Source of the DNA: an uncultured Collinsella sp.
GTDB lineage: Bacteria; Actinomycetota; Coriobacteriia; Coriobacteriales; Coriobacteriaceae
Assembly (NCBI GenBank): GCA_959026535.1
Contig: CAUFMB010000036.1
Coordinates: 1-22,764, forward strand
Length of the DNA stretch: 22,764 bases
Reading direction: 5' to 3'
Made by a program: the position numbers and the translations under genes. Shown in pieces: positions 7,434 to 14,084 of this stretch. The notes under the pieces are model-generated. The model saw nothing but the letters and a program-made list of their open reading frames with translations, was not told the origin of the DNA and made no database searches. Each line of letters starts with the position of its first letter. The stretch's first letter is position 1.

Positions 7434-8303
7434 TTATTGAGCGATTGCGTAAAGGTCGAACCCGCCCTGCGGCGTGCTGTCGACCGTATCGGGCGCCTGC
7501 GAGTTAAAGCTCACGGGAACCATGCGCTTTGAGGCGCGGAAGCGCGTGCCATCGGTGGCGACGGGCGGCTCGTCGACCGTGAGCTCGTAGTCGCCGGGCT
7601 TGAGTTCGATGCCGTCGCCAGCGGAGTTGACATATTGATACTCGTCAATCGCCTGCCCCCTGAGTGTGCGGCCCACGATATGGATGAGCATCTGGCTGTC
7701 GCCGCGGGCGGTGTCCCATGTCGCACCGTCCTTGACCTCGACCGACACATGCACCGAGCGCGTGCGGCTGAGCGATTGCTCGACAGACATCTCGACCTTG
7801 GCGGCATCTTTGCGCTGTTGCTCCACATGGCTCCAGACATTTCCGATCGCCGAGCAAGCGATGACGCCGGCCATGAAGGCGATGAGGATGGGACCGAGCG
7901 GGGAGCGGCGGCCCGCGTCTTCCTCGCGAGCCAGGTCGGGGCGATGCGTGGGCGCAGGCGCCTGAGCACCCTGCGCGGGCACGTCGAGTATGCTGAAGGA
8001 TGCCGTGCTGCCGGGGTCGATGTTATGGCGCGGCTGCGGGGTCTTGGCCGGCGAGATGGACATGTCCGCCGGCTCACCCAGCGTGGCCGTGGCATCGGCC
8101 TTAGCCTCATCGGCCTCGGCCTGGGCCCAGGCCTGTTCAAAGGTTAGGGGTTCGGCGGCATCGGAGGCGGCGTCAGGCTCGACAGCGGCATCGTTGCCGG
8201 TCTCGTCCTCGTCGCTCGACACGTCACGCGGCGCGGGCTCGTCCCACTCCTCGTCCGGAGCCTCGCCTTCGCTATACCACCATTCAAAGTTATCGATATC
8301 CAT
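7434..8303 (-). CDS. Hypothetical single-pass membrane protein with acidic N-terminus
   Basis: I do not recognise the family. The protein has 289 residues from the ATG at 8303. Residues 1-130 are highly acidic and rich in Ala, Pro and Glu/Asp, with low-complexity stretches, so probably disordered. One hydrophobic segment (about 136-157, LGPILIAFMAGVIACSAIGNVW) is followed by about 130 residues (HVEQQRKDAAKVEMSVEQSLSR...) that look like a folded beta-rich domain. By the positive-inside rule (GRRSP before the helix) the C-terminal domain should be outside the cell. The ribosome site is G-rich (AAGGGGG) but poorly spaced. A longer frame to 8405 has no support. It is upstream of the epimerase gene on the same strand. 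The function is unknown. Confidence 0.75.
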   Translation of the reverse strand: MDIDNFEWWYSEGEAPDEEWDEPAPRDVSSDEDETGNDAAVEPDAASDAAEPLTFEQAWAQAEADEAKADATATLGEPADMSISPAKTPQPRHNIDPGSTASFSILDVPAQGAQAPAPTHRPDLAREEDAGRRSPLGPILIAFMAGVIACSAIGNVWSHVEQQRKDAAKVEMSVEQSLSRTRSVHVSVEVKDGATWDTARGDSQMLIHIVGRTLRGQAIDEYQYVNSAGDGIELKPGDYELTVDEPPVATDGTRFRASKRMVPVSFNSQAPDTVDSTPQGGFDLYAIAQ

Positions 8304-8390
8304 ACGGGGCGCCCCCTTTGGCCTCGCAAATAAACATTTGCTAGCCTTATACCCGCAGATGGCACAGGCGCTCGTCCGCGCTGGACAGGA

Positions 8391-8455
8391 AAACCGTCCC
8401 AACATTCGACACTTTTCCTCGATTTCGAGATTTTCATCGATTGTTGGGACGGTTT
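8391..8455. repeat. Palindromic element AAACCGTCCCAACA...TGTTGGGACGGTTT
   Basis: A perfect 14-bp inverted repeat (8391-8404 with 8442-8455) continues after one mismatch for 4 more pairs. The 37-nt interior holds a small nested hairpin (CTCGA TT TCGAG, 8418-8429). It lies between the divergent starts of the membrane protein (8303) and the MFS gene (8547). The nested layout resembles a mobile palindromic repeat unit or a structured RNA rather than a simple operator. Confidence 0.7.
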
Positions 8456-8546
8456 GGAGCGCGGTAAAGAAGCTGCCCTCTTGCCGCTATCTGATAGAGT
8501 TGCAGAGTCCCGAAACTCAGCCTTGCCCATTATTGGAGTTACCGCT

Positions 8547-9770
8547 TTGACGACCGCATCCACCCTTTCCCCCGCTCGCACCAACCTTTGCCTGGCGCTG
8601 CTCGTGTTGTTGGGCTTTTCGCTCGGCTGCTCGGAGTTCGTGGTCATCGGCATCGAGAGCGACCTGGCGACGGAGCTCGGCATCTCACTTGCCACCGCAG
8701 GCCAACTCATCAGCGTGTTCGCGCTCGTCTACGCCATCGCAACGCCGGCGCTTGCGCTCAGCACGGGACGCTTCCGCCGTTACCAGTTACTCGTGTGCTA
8801 CAGCATTGTCTTTGTACTCGGTAATCTTGTCATGGCGTTGGCGCCCAACTTCCAAGTGCTGTTTGCCTCGCGCATCATCTTGGGCTCCGTCTCGGGCGCA
8901 CTGCTCGCCGTGGGCGTGACGTATATCCCCGAGCTGCTGTCCCCGCAGCAGACCTCACTCGCTATCTCGGTGGTGTACGGCGCATTCTCCGTGGCGATGG
9001 TCTTTGTGACCTCGATCGGCAAGTTTGTGGCCGACACGCTCGACTGGCACGTTGCCATGTACGGCACGCTGACCTTCGCCGTTCTGATCTGCGCCGCGCT
9101 CGTGGCGTTTATGCCGCGCGCCGGACAAACCGACGAGCCTGCCACCTTCCGCGAGCAGGCGGGGCTTCTGCGCGAGCCAAGCATCATCACCGGCATGCTC
9201 ATCTTCTTGTTTGGCGTGGGCTCGGTCTATGTGTTCTACGGCTACGTGACGCCCTATCTGGAGCAGGTGCTGGGCATGGGCACCGTTCAGGCGAGCACCA
9301 CCCTTATGGCCTACGGCGTGTTCTGCCTGATCTCGAACATCCTGGGCGGATGGATCGATGCGCGCTTTGGCATGAAGGCGCTGCTTGTGACGTTTGTGCT
9401 CCAGGCCGCGGCTCTGTTTGGGCTGTTTGCCGTTGGCGGCACCATGCCCCTCGCGCTTGCCTTTGTCTTTAGTCTGGCGATGCTCATGTATCTGTTCTCG
9501 GTCTCGTGCATCACGCACTTTATGGACGTGGCCCGCAGCCGCCACCCCAAATCGATGGTGCTCGCGAGCTCGGTGGAGCCCATGGCGTTTAACGTCGGCA
9601 TCTCGTTTGGCACCGCGGTGGGCGGCGCCGTGGTAAGCGGGATTGGCATTGCCTACGTGGGCGCGGTTGGCGCCGCATTCTCGCTCGTAGCCTGGATACT
9701 CACGCTAGTGACGATCAAGCTGGCACGCTGGGAGCGCAAGCGGGCAGCACAATCTTCGATGCAGGCATAG
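8547..9770 (+). CDS. MFS transporter, DHA1-type (AraJ/YdhP-like efflux)
   Basis: This 407-residue, roughly 12-helix membrane protein carries an early SEFVVIGI motif (29-36) typical of DHA1 drug/sugar efflux carriers, and a GRFRRYQLL loop (about 74-82) at the motif A position between helices 2 and 3. The family exports drugs, sugars or metabolites by proton antiport. The start is taken as TTG 8547, preceded by a TTGGAG ribosome site with 8-nt spacing. The frame extends to 8454, but those 31 codons run from the edge of a palindromic element and look non-coding. It is transcribed divergently from the 7434-8303 gene. No dedicated regulator adjoins it and no obvious terminator follows. Confidence 0.88.
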   Translation: MTTASTLSPARTNLCLALLVLLGFSLGCSEFVVIGIESDLATELGISLATAGQLISVFALVYAIATPALALSTGRFRRYQLLVCYSIVFVLGNLVMALAPNFQVLFASRIILGSVSGALLAVGVTYIPELLSPQQTSLAISVVYGAFSVAMVFVTSIGKFVADTLDWHVAMYGTLTFAVLICAALVAFMPRAGQTDEPATFREQAGLLREPSIITGMLIFLFGVGSVYVFYGYVTPYLEQVLGMGTVQASTTLMAYGVFCLISNILGGWIDARFGMKALLVTFVLQAAALFGLFAVGGTMPLALAFVFSLAMLMYLFSVSCITHFMDVARSRHPKSMVLASSVEPMAFNVGISFGTAVGGAVVSGIGIAYVGAVGAAFSLVAWILTLVTIKLARWERKRAAQSSMQA

Positions 9771-9873
9771 GGGTGGGATCGAGGCAGGCGCAAGTACAGC
9801 TCAGCGCAGCGGGCGTCCGATGAAAACCACACCATGCGAGCAGTGTTTATCCGCCCGCAGGCTCCAGCGGTTC

Positions 9874-9962
9874 AATTTCGTGTACTTGAAATACACGTTT
9901 TTCCACGATTTCGTGTATTTCAAGTACACGAAATCGTACTAAACTATGTATTTGAAGTACAT
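9874..9962. promoter_or_regulatory. Array of three 17-bp palindromic operator-like sites
   Basis: Site 1 (9879-9895) and site 2 (9913-9929) are the same 17-mer in opposite orientation: GTGTATTTCAAGTACAC and its reverse complement. Site 3 (9946-9962), ATGTATTTGAAGTACAT, is a diverged copy of site 2. Starts are 34 and 33 bp apart, about three helical turns. Site 2 sits in a longer palindrome (9906-9936, 12-bp arms), and sites 1 and 2 share 23 nt of inverted identity (9874-9896 with 9912-9934). The array ends 20 nt before the DUF4143 gene and overlaps where its promoter must be, so cooperative repression is the simplest reading. A structured RNA leader is the alternative. Confidence 0.7.
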
Positions 9963-9982
9963 GAAATTGGAAAGGCAGCCCC

Positions 9983-11353
9983 ATGCGCAGATCAATCGAA
10001 TCCGTTATCGAATCATGGGCGACAAAGGACGCCTCGCGCCCCCTCCTCATCCGTGGCGCACGACGCGTGGGCAAAACGTACGCTGCCGAGGAAATCGGCA
10101 GACGAATCGCCGGCGATGCGTTTGTCAAACTCGACTTTCAGACCGATCTTGAGCTGATTGCCCCGCTGTTCGACTGCCCCACCGACGACGTTGACACCAT
10201 CGTGGCACGAATCTCAGACTATAAACGCACCCCCATTCGCAAGGAAACCGCATTCATCCTGTTTGACGAGGTTCAGCTCTGTGAACGGGCGCTCAACTCG
10301 CTTCGCTTTTTCTCGGGTTCGGGCTGGCGCATATGCGCGACCGGCAGCCAGCTCGGCGTCGCCACGCGCAAGCGCAAGTTGCCTTTTCCCAGCGGCGTCC
10401 GTCAAGAGACCATGCATCCTATGTCGTTCGAGGAGTTTCTCTGGGCGCTCGGTGAGGAGCAGATGGCGGATGCCATTCGCGCCCACGCCGGCACGCTTGA
10501 GGCCTACGTCGCGCATCAAGCCACGCTCAGTCTGTTTCATCGATACCAGATCGTGGGCGGCATGCCCGCCGCCGTCAACGCATATCGCAAGACACTATCC
10601 ATCGAAGACGCGCGCGTCGAGCAGCGCGAAATCGACGAGACCTACACCGCCGATATGACCGACCCCGAAAACGGGATCAGCGGCGTGGCAGCGCGCAAGG
10701 TCTGGCGCTCCATCCCATCCCAGCTGCTACGATCCTCAACCAAGAAATTCAAGTACTCCGAGGTCGAACGCGGAGGCCGACGCGCAAAGCTCATCGAGCC
10801 ACTCGACTGGCTCGAGGGCGCCGGCATCATATCGGTCAACAACCTGACCGAAGGCATCGAACCTCCCCTCGTCCCCTTCGATGACGAAGACGGGAGCTTC
10901 TTTAAAGTCTATCTTCTCGATACGGGCCTCATGTTCTACAAACTCGGTATCAACCCGCGGCTCTGGCTCGACCTCAAAGAGGATTCCGCCATTGCGCTGT
11001 CTTCCGACTTTCGAGGTGCCTTGGCGGAGAACTCGGTCATGCAGGCATTTTCGGGCAATGGTTTGCAGACGTATTACTGGATGCCACCGTCGTCTTGGAA
11101 GACGAACGGCGAGCTCGATTTTCTACTTCAGACCGACCGTATGGAGATCGTTCCCGTCGAGGTAAAATCCGCACGCAACGTGCGCGCGAGAACGCTCGGG
11201 TCGTTTATGGAAAAAGCCCGGTCGCCGTATGCCTACATATTGTCCGAGAACAATTTTGCCCGCAGCGAAACCGATGACGGACGCGAGCTGCGCCATCTCC
11301 CCTTGTACGCAGCGGGCTTTATCGGAGCAAACTGCCTCAAGGGCAGTCTGTAA
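9983..11353 (+). CDS. AAA-type ATPase with DUF4143 C-terminal domain
   Basis: This 456-residue protein has an N-terminal P-loop ATPase domain: Walker A GARRVGKT (25-32), Walker B FILFDEVQ (about 91-98) and a sensor-like ATGSQ (about 118-122). A middle segment (AARKVWRSIPSQLLRS, about 234-280) looks like a winged-helix region. The C-terminal DUF4143 part has a PD-(D/E)XK-like pattern, GELDFLL followed by VPVEVKSA. This architecture (COG1373-like) is common in gut bacteria and archaea but has no settled function; nuclease activity is not assured. The ATG at 9983 has a GGAAAGG ribosome site. The three palindromes immediately upstream suggest tight control, possibly by its own winged-helix region. 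The phosphatase gene starts only 33 nt after its stop, without a visible terminator. Confidence 0.9.
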   Translation: MRRSIESVIESWATKDASRPLLIRGARRVGKTYAAEEIGRRIAGDAFVKLDFQTDLELIAPLFDCPTDDVDTIVARISDYKRTPIRKETAFILFDEVQLCERALNSLRFFSGSGWRICATGSQLGVATRKRKLPFPSGVRQETMHPMSFEEFLWALGEEQMADAIRAHAGTLEAYVAHQATLSLFHRYQIVGGMPAAVNAYRKTLSIEDARVEQREIDETYTADMTDPENGISGVAARKVWRSIPSQLLRSSTKKFKYSEVERGGRRAKLIEPLDWLEGAGIISVNNLTEGIEPPLVPFDDEDGSFFKVYLLDTGLMFYKLGINPRLWLDLKEDSAIALSSDFRGALAENSVMQAFSGNGLQTYYWMPPSSWKTNGELDFLLQTDRMEIVPVEVKSARNVRARTLGSFMEKARSPYAYILSENNFARSETDDGRELRHLPLYAAGFIGANCLKGSL

Positions 11354-11386
11354 CCCCCGCGCGACCGCCCAGAAAGGAACCATCAT

Positions 11387-11833
11387 ATGCAGCACGTACT
11401 GTTTATTTGCCATGGCAATATCTGTCGCTCGACGATGGCTGAGTCGGTGTTTGCCGAGCTGGTGCGCCGTGCTGGGCGCGAGGCGGAGTTCATCATTGAT
11501 TCTGCCGCGACCTCGACCGAGGAGATTGGCAACCCTCCGCATCATGGCACCGTCGCCAAGCTGCGCGAGGTCGGGATTCCCGTCGTTGCGCACCGCGCGC
11601 GCCAGGTTCGTCGCGCGGAGTATGGTGACTGGGACCACATCGTCTATATGGATGCCGAGAACGCGCGCGGCCTGCGTCGCATCTTCGGCGACGATCCCAA
11701 CGGCAAGATTACGCGCTTGCTCGATTGGACCGATCGCCCCGGCGACGTCGCCGATCCCTGGTACACCGGCAACTTCGACGCCACCTACCGCGACGTGCTC
11801 GCCGGCTGCACGGCCATGCTCGAGCAACTGTAG
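11387..11833 (+). CDS. Low molecular weight protein-tyrosine phosphatase
   Basis: This 148-residue protein has the complete family signature. The P-loop CHGNICRS lies at the N-terminus (nucleophile C8, C13, R14, S15) and the general-acid loop DPWY at 123-126. Length is normal for the family. It should dephosphorylate phosphotyrosine, or possibly arginine phosphate, on cytoplasmic proteins; the P-loop alone does not separate the two. No tyrosine kinase or capsule genes are nearby. The start ATG has an AGAAAGGA ribosome site. It lies 33 nt downstream of the DUF4143 gene on the same strand and may be read through from it. Confidence 0.95.
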   Translation: MQHVLFICHGNICRSTMAESVFAELVRRAGREAEFIIDSAATSTEEIGNPPHHGTVAKLREVGIPVVAHRARQVRRAEYGDWDHIVYMDAENARGLRRIFGDDPNGKITRLLDWTDRPGDVADPWYTGNFDATYRDVLAGCTAMLEQL

Positions 11834-11876
11834 GCGCCCGGGCGGCGCGGATGCGTGAGCCACGCCATCGGCATAA

Positions 11877-12002
11877 AATGAGCGTGGATAATCTCCCGCA
11901 TACAAATTGAGCGTGGATTTTCTCCCACTTTGGGCGTAAAACCACGCTCTAAACGGGAGATTATCCACGCTCATTATCTTGGCGGGCGAAAATCCACGCT
12001 CG
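11877..12002. repeat. Composite palindromic element built from GAGCGTGGAT..TCTCCC units
   Basis: Two direct units (11877-11898 and 11907-11928) face three inverted units (about 11932-11951, 11954-11975, 11983-12002). The first direct unit and the 11954-11975 unit are perfect 22-nt complements. The second pairs well with 11983-12002 (two mismatches in 20). GAGCGTGG (11909-11916) also pairs with CCACGCTC (11942-11949). Several mutually exclusive hairpins are therefore possible. It fills the space between the convergent phosphatase and TIGR04076-like genes, where it could serve as a two-way terminator. The composite design looks like a dispersed repeat. Confidence 0.75.
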
Positions 12003-12003
12003 A

Positions 12004-12333
12004 TTACTCGTCGACGATCTCGGCAAGCCAGACGTTCAGTGTATCGACTTCGGGGCAGCAGAACTTTGCCGTGCCGGGCTCGTTGCCAGGCACGGTTCCG
12101 CCATAGCGCAGGATATCGATATAGGGAAAGCCCACATGGCAGGCCATGGCGCACATCTTGCCGCGGTCTCGGTCGAAGTCAAAAACGTCGCCCGGCTTGT
12201 GGCCATGGTGGCAGCGGCACGCACCCAGCTGGTCCACGCAGCTCACGCGGATACGTGGACGCTTGCCACGCGGCGCGCCGAGCGGCTTGTTCTCGCCCGC
12301 AGGCTTGATGCCGCCCTCGCCAGCATTACTCAT
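12004..12333 (-). CDS. Small Cys-rich protein, TIGR04076-like
   Basis: This 109-residue protein has conserved-looking cysteines (C32, C39, C41, C61, C65, C92, C93), a HHGHKPGD segment at 42-49, and YGG plus CCPE near the end. The pattern (Cys, HKxGD, a Cys near Gly/Lys, YGG, CPE/CPD, then a terminal beta strand) matches my recollection of the TIGR04076 family of unknown function. Metal binding is plausible but unproven. The ATG at 12333 overlaps the last codons of the pyridoxamine kinase gene by 8 nt (ATGAGTAA arrangement), indicating translational coupling. A longer reading frame back to 12594 is antiparallel noise inside the kinase gene. There is no signal peptide. Confidence 0.8.
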   Translation of the reverse strand: MSNAGEGGIKPAGENKPLGAPRGKRPRIRVSCVDQLGACRCHHGHKPGDVFDFDRDRGKMCAMACHVGFPYIDILRYGGTVPGNEPGTAKFCCPEVDTLNVWLAEIVDE

Positions 12334-13150
12334 GGTCAACCACATCCAGGCAGGCCTCGATGGGAAGGCCAGCCGACTTGTCCTCTTGGTCGGCATTGCG
12401 CTCGATAAGCTCAGCCACCACACGCATGGCATCGGACGTCGCGCGCTGCAGACTCCAACCTGCCATAACGCGGCCGACGAGCACCGCCGAAAACGTGTCG
12501 CCCGTGCCCGGGAAATAGACCGGAATGAGCTCAAAGGGAATCGTAAAGTACTCCCCCGCCACATGGTCGTAACCGATAACCGCGTTCGTGCCATTGACTA
12601 CGGCGCTCGTAATGACCACAGATTTGGCACCCAGCTCGCGCACGGCGTCCACAAGGTCACGGGCCTCATCGGGCGTAATTTGCTCGGCGATAGGCCTATC
12701 GGCAAGCAGGCACGCCTCAGTATAGTTGGGTACCGCGTAGTCGGCGCACTCGAGCAGGTGCCTCATGAGACCGATCGTGGACTCGGGCACGCCCGCATAG
12801 AGCTTGCCGTTGTCGCCCATGATGGGGTCGACGAACACCTTGGTGCCCTTCTGCGCACGGCGGTGGCAAAAGTCCGAGATGATGCGCGTCTCTTCCTCGG
12901 TCACAATAAAGCCGGTCGAGATGGCATCGAACTCAAAGCCGAGCTCTTCCCAGATGGCAAGACTCTGACGCACGTACTCCGTGGTGTCGTGGATGTAGAA
13001 CTTGGGGTAGTTGAGTGTGTCGGACACAAGCGCCGTCGGCAGATTGTGGATACGGTAGCCCATGTGCGACAGTACCGGCAGCATGGCGGAAAGCGCGACC
13101 TTGCCGTAGCCGCACATATCGTTGATCAGCAGCAGCTGAGTGTTCTTCAT
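12326..13150 (-). CDS. pdxY: Pyridoxamine/pyridoxal kinase
   Basis: This 274-residue ribokinase-superfamily protein resembles PdxY/PdxK. The N-terminus LLINDMCGYGKVALSAMLP provides the substrate-binding strand and loop. VFVDPIMGDNGKLY (about 106-119) and PNYTEA (about 141-146) are the vitamin B6 kinase hallmarks, and GTGDTF (215-220) carries the catalytic Asp218. It would phosphorylate pyridoxal, pyridoxine or pyridoxamine with ATP in the B6 salvage pathway. Length is close to the usual 280-290. The ATG at 13150 has an AAGGGGG ribosome site; an apparent extension to 13252 is not supported. It is the first gene of a two-gene unit with the overlapping small Cys-rich protein. Confidence 0.92.
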   Translation of the reverse strand: MKNTQLLLINDMCGYGKVALSAMLPVLSHMGYRIHNLPTALVSDTLNYPKFYIHDTTEYVRQSLAIWEELGFEFDAISTGFIVTEEETRIISDFCHRRAQKGTKVFVDPIMGDNGKLYAGVPESTIGLMRHLLECADYAVPNYTEACLLADRPIAEQITPDEARDLVDAVRELGAKSVVITSAVVNGTNAVIGYDHVAGEYFTIPFELIPVYFPGTGDTFSAVLVGRVMAGWSLQRATSDAMRVVAELIERNADQEDKSAGLPIEACLDVVDHE

Positions 13151-13234
13151 GAATGTCCCCCTTGGGTCGGGCGAGGCGCGGCGGCGCCACAGTGCGACTA
13201 AGTGTAGCGCAGGGAACGCTGCGGACGGAAGTTT

Positions 13235-13478
13235 GCACCAAAGCCTTGACAAGGAGTGTCCCTAGGTGCCGTCAGAAAAGGAACGCCCAAGTGCCGCATC
13301 CGGAGCAAGTCGACGTCGCAGGTTGAGGACGGACAGCGAAAACGTTCCTAAGCGAGCAAGGTGGCGTGAAAGAGGAGGGCATAGGCCTTGTGGCCATGCC
13401 CGACGATTGAACGCCAGATTGCCGCTTAGGAACGTTTGCAGCGTCGAGCCGTTACGCGGTTTGGTAAAACCGCGTAAC
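13235..13478. other. Structured gene-free region, candidate ncRNA or dispersed element
   Basis: Between the divergent kinase and MarR genes, 13151-13577 has no credible gene but nested pairing. An outer pair GCACC/GGTGC (13235-13239, 13265-13269) encloses CCTT/AAGG. A perfect 15-bp pair AAACGTTCCTAAGCG (13340-13354) with 13423-13437 encloses 68 nt. Within that loop is a strong hairpin GGGCAT-A-GGCC / GGCC-ATGCCC (13377-13401). A final 12-bp hairpin lies at 13451-13478. Such nesting suits a structured RNA or a large palindromic repeat unit. The strand of any transcript cannot be decided from this sequence alone. Confidence 0.45.
13451..13478. repeat. Perfect 12-bp hairpin GTTACGCGGTTT / AAACCGCGTAAC
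   Basis: A perfect 12-bp stem with loop GGTA lies 15 nt before the -35 box of the MarR operon. There is no T-tract on the plus side (AATCAG follows), so it is not a classical terminator. It could be an operator, an attenuator element or the edge of the structured region. Confidence 0.6.
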
Positions 13479-13493
13479 AATCAGTTTGGTACC

Positions 13494-13522
13494 TTGACAT
13501 TCCTGTCGGCCACTCCTAGATT
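13494..13522 (+). promoter_or_regulatory. Sigma70-like promoter of the MarR/ABC exporter operon
   Basis: A consensus TTGACA (13494-13499) is followed after exactly 17 nt by TAGATT (13517-13522). The pair lies 55 nt upstream of the marR-like start and reads toward it. This is the best promoter match in the window. Confidence 0.75.
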
Positions 13523-13556
13523 AGTTAGGCACAAAACAATTCAACTACCTAACTAA
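13521..13556. promoter_or_regulatory. Palindromic operator, probable MarR autoregulation site
   Basis: TTAGTTAGG (13521-13529) and CCTAACTAA (13548-13556) are perfect inverted 9-mers with an 18-nt spacer. They begin inside the -10 box and cover the likely transcription start. A bound dimer would block the promoter. MarR-family proteins next to drug exporters commonly autoregulate in this way, so the downstream MarR is the expected ligand-responsive repressor. Confidence 0.7.
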
Positions 13557-13577
13557 AGAGAGGAGCGATACGAATTC

Positions 13578-14084
13578 ATGCACGATGAACCCCTTAACCT
13601 TCGTCCGCACGAGCCCGGCGGCGACCCGTCGCAACCGGCAGACGTGCCCGAAGCAGTTAACGGCGAAGACAAGCTCGCCAAGCGCATCCTGAGCGGCCTA
13701 GGCTTTTGCGGCCACTACATGCACTTTCACGGCGGCGGCGTGTCCGGCAAGGCACCCATCGTCTGCCTGCTTGCCAAGCAGGAAAACGGCGAGATGTCGC
13801 AGCAGGAACTCGGCATGCACTTCGACCTCAAGCCGGGGTCGCTTTCCGAGATCTTGTCCAAGCTCGAGTGCGCCGGCATCATCGAGCGCAGCCGCAATCC
13901 AAAAGATCGCCGGCAGCTCACCATTCGCCTGACCGAGATCGGCTGGGAGAAGGCCCGTATCGACCAGGCCGCCCGCATCCGCTTTAGGGAGCAGGCCTTT
14001 AGTGCCCTCACTCACGACGAGTGCGAACAGCTTGCCGAGATGCTCGAGAAAATCCGCGTAACCTGGGAGGAACTGGATGATTAA
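13578..14084 (+). CDS. MarR family transcriptional regulator
   Basis: This 168-residue protein has a winged helix-turn-helix core. MSQQELGMHFDLKPGSLSEILSKLECAGIIERSRNPKDRRQ-type sequence (residues about 74-114) matches the MarR recognition helix and the DRR wing. The N-terminal 40 residues are a polar, proline-containing extension; helices on both sides of the DNA-binding part would form the dimer interface. It probably represses its own operon through the palindrome at 13521-13556 and is released by an exporter substrate. The ATG at 13578 follows GAGAGGAG with rather long spacing. Its stop overlaps the start of the first transporter gene by 8 nt, linking regulator and exporter translation. 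Confidence 0.9.
   Translation: MHDEPLNLRPHEPGGDPSQPADVPEAVNGEDKLAKRILSGLGFCGHYMHFHGGGVSGKAPIVCLLAKQENGEMSQQELGMHFDLKPGSLSEILSKLECAGIIERSRNPKDRRQLTIRLTEIGWEKARIDQAARIRFREQAFSALTHDECEQLAEMLEKIRVTWEELDD

Noticed and set aside
8454..8546. N-terminal extension of the DHA1 MFS protein
   Set aside because: The extra codons start at the edge of a palindrome and do not resemble a transporter N-terminus; a TTG with a ribosome site lies at the expected position.
9847..10128. 93-residue minus-strand frame over the palindromic array
   Set aside because: Its repeated VHEI-type peptide is just translation of the palindromes, and it overlaps the start of the DUF4143 gene.
11877..12002. CRISPR-like repeats
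   Set aside because: Units are in mixed orientation with irregular short spacing and no cas genes; they form hairpins rather than a repeat-spacer array.
13262..13480. 72-residue minus-strand frame in the structured region
   Set aside because: No ribosome site, Arg/Leu/Pro-rich translation, and it coincides with nested inverted repeats that better explain the sequence.
13479..13500. T-box or riboswitch reading of the GGTACC-containing leader
   Set aside because: No conserved T-box core or specifier stem, and the downstream genes are a drug-type regulator and exporter. The promoter lies after this region.
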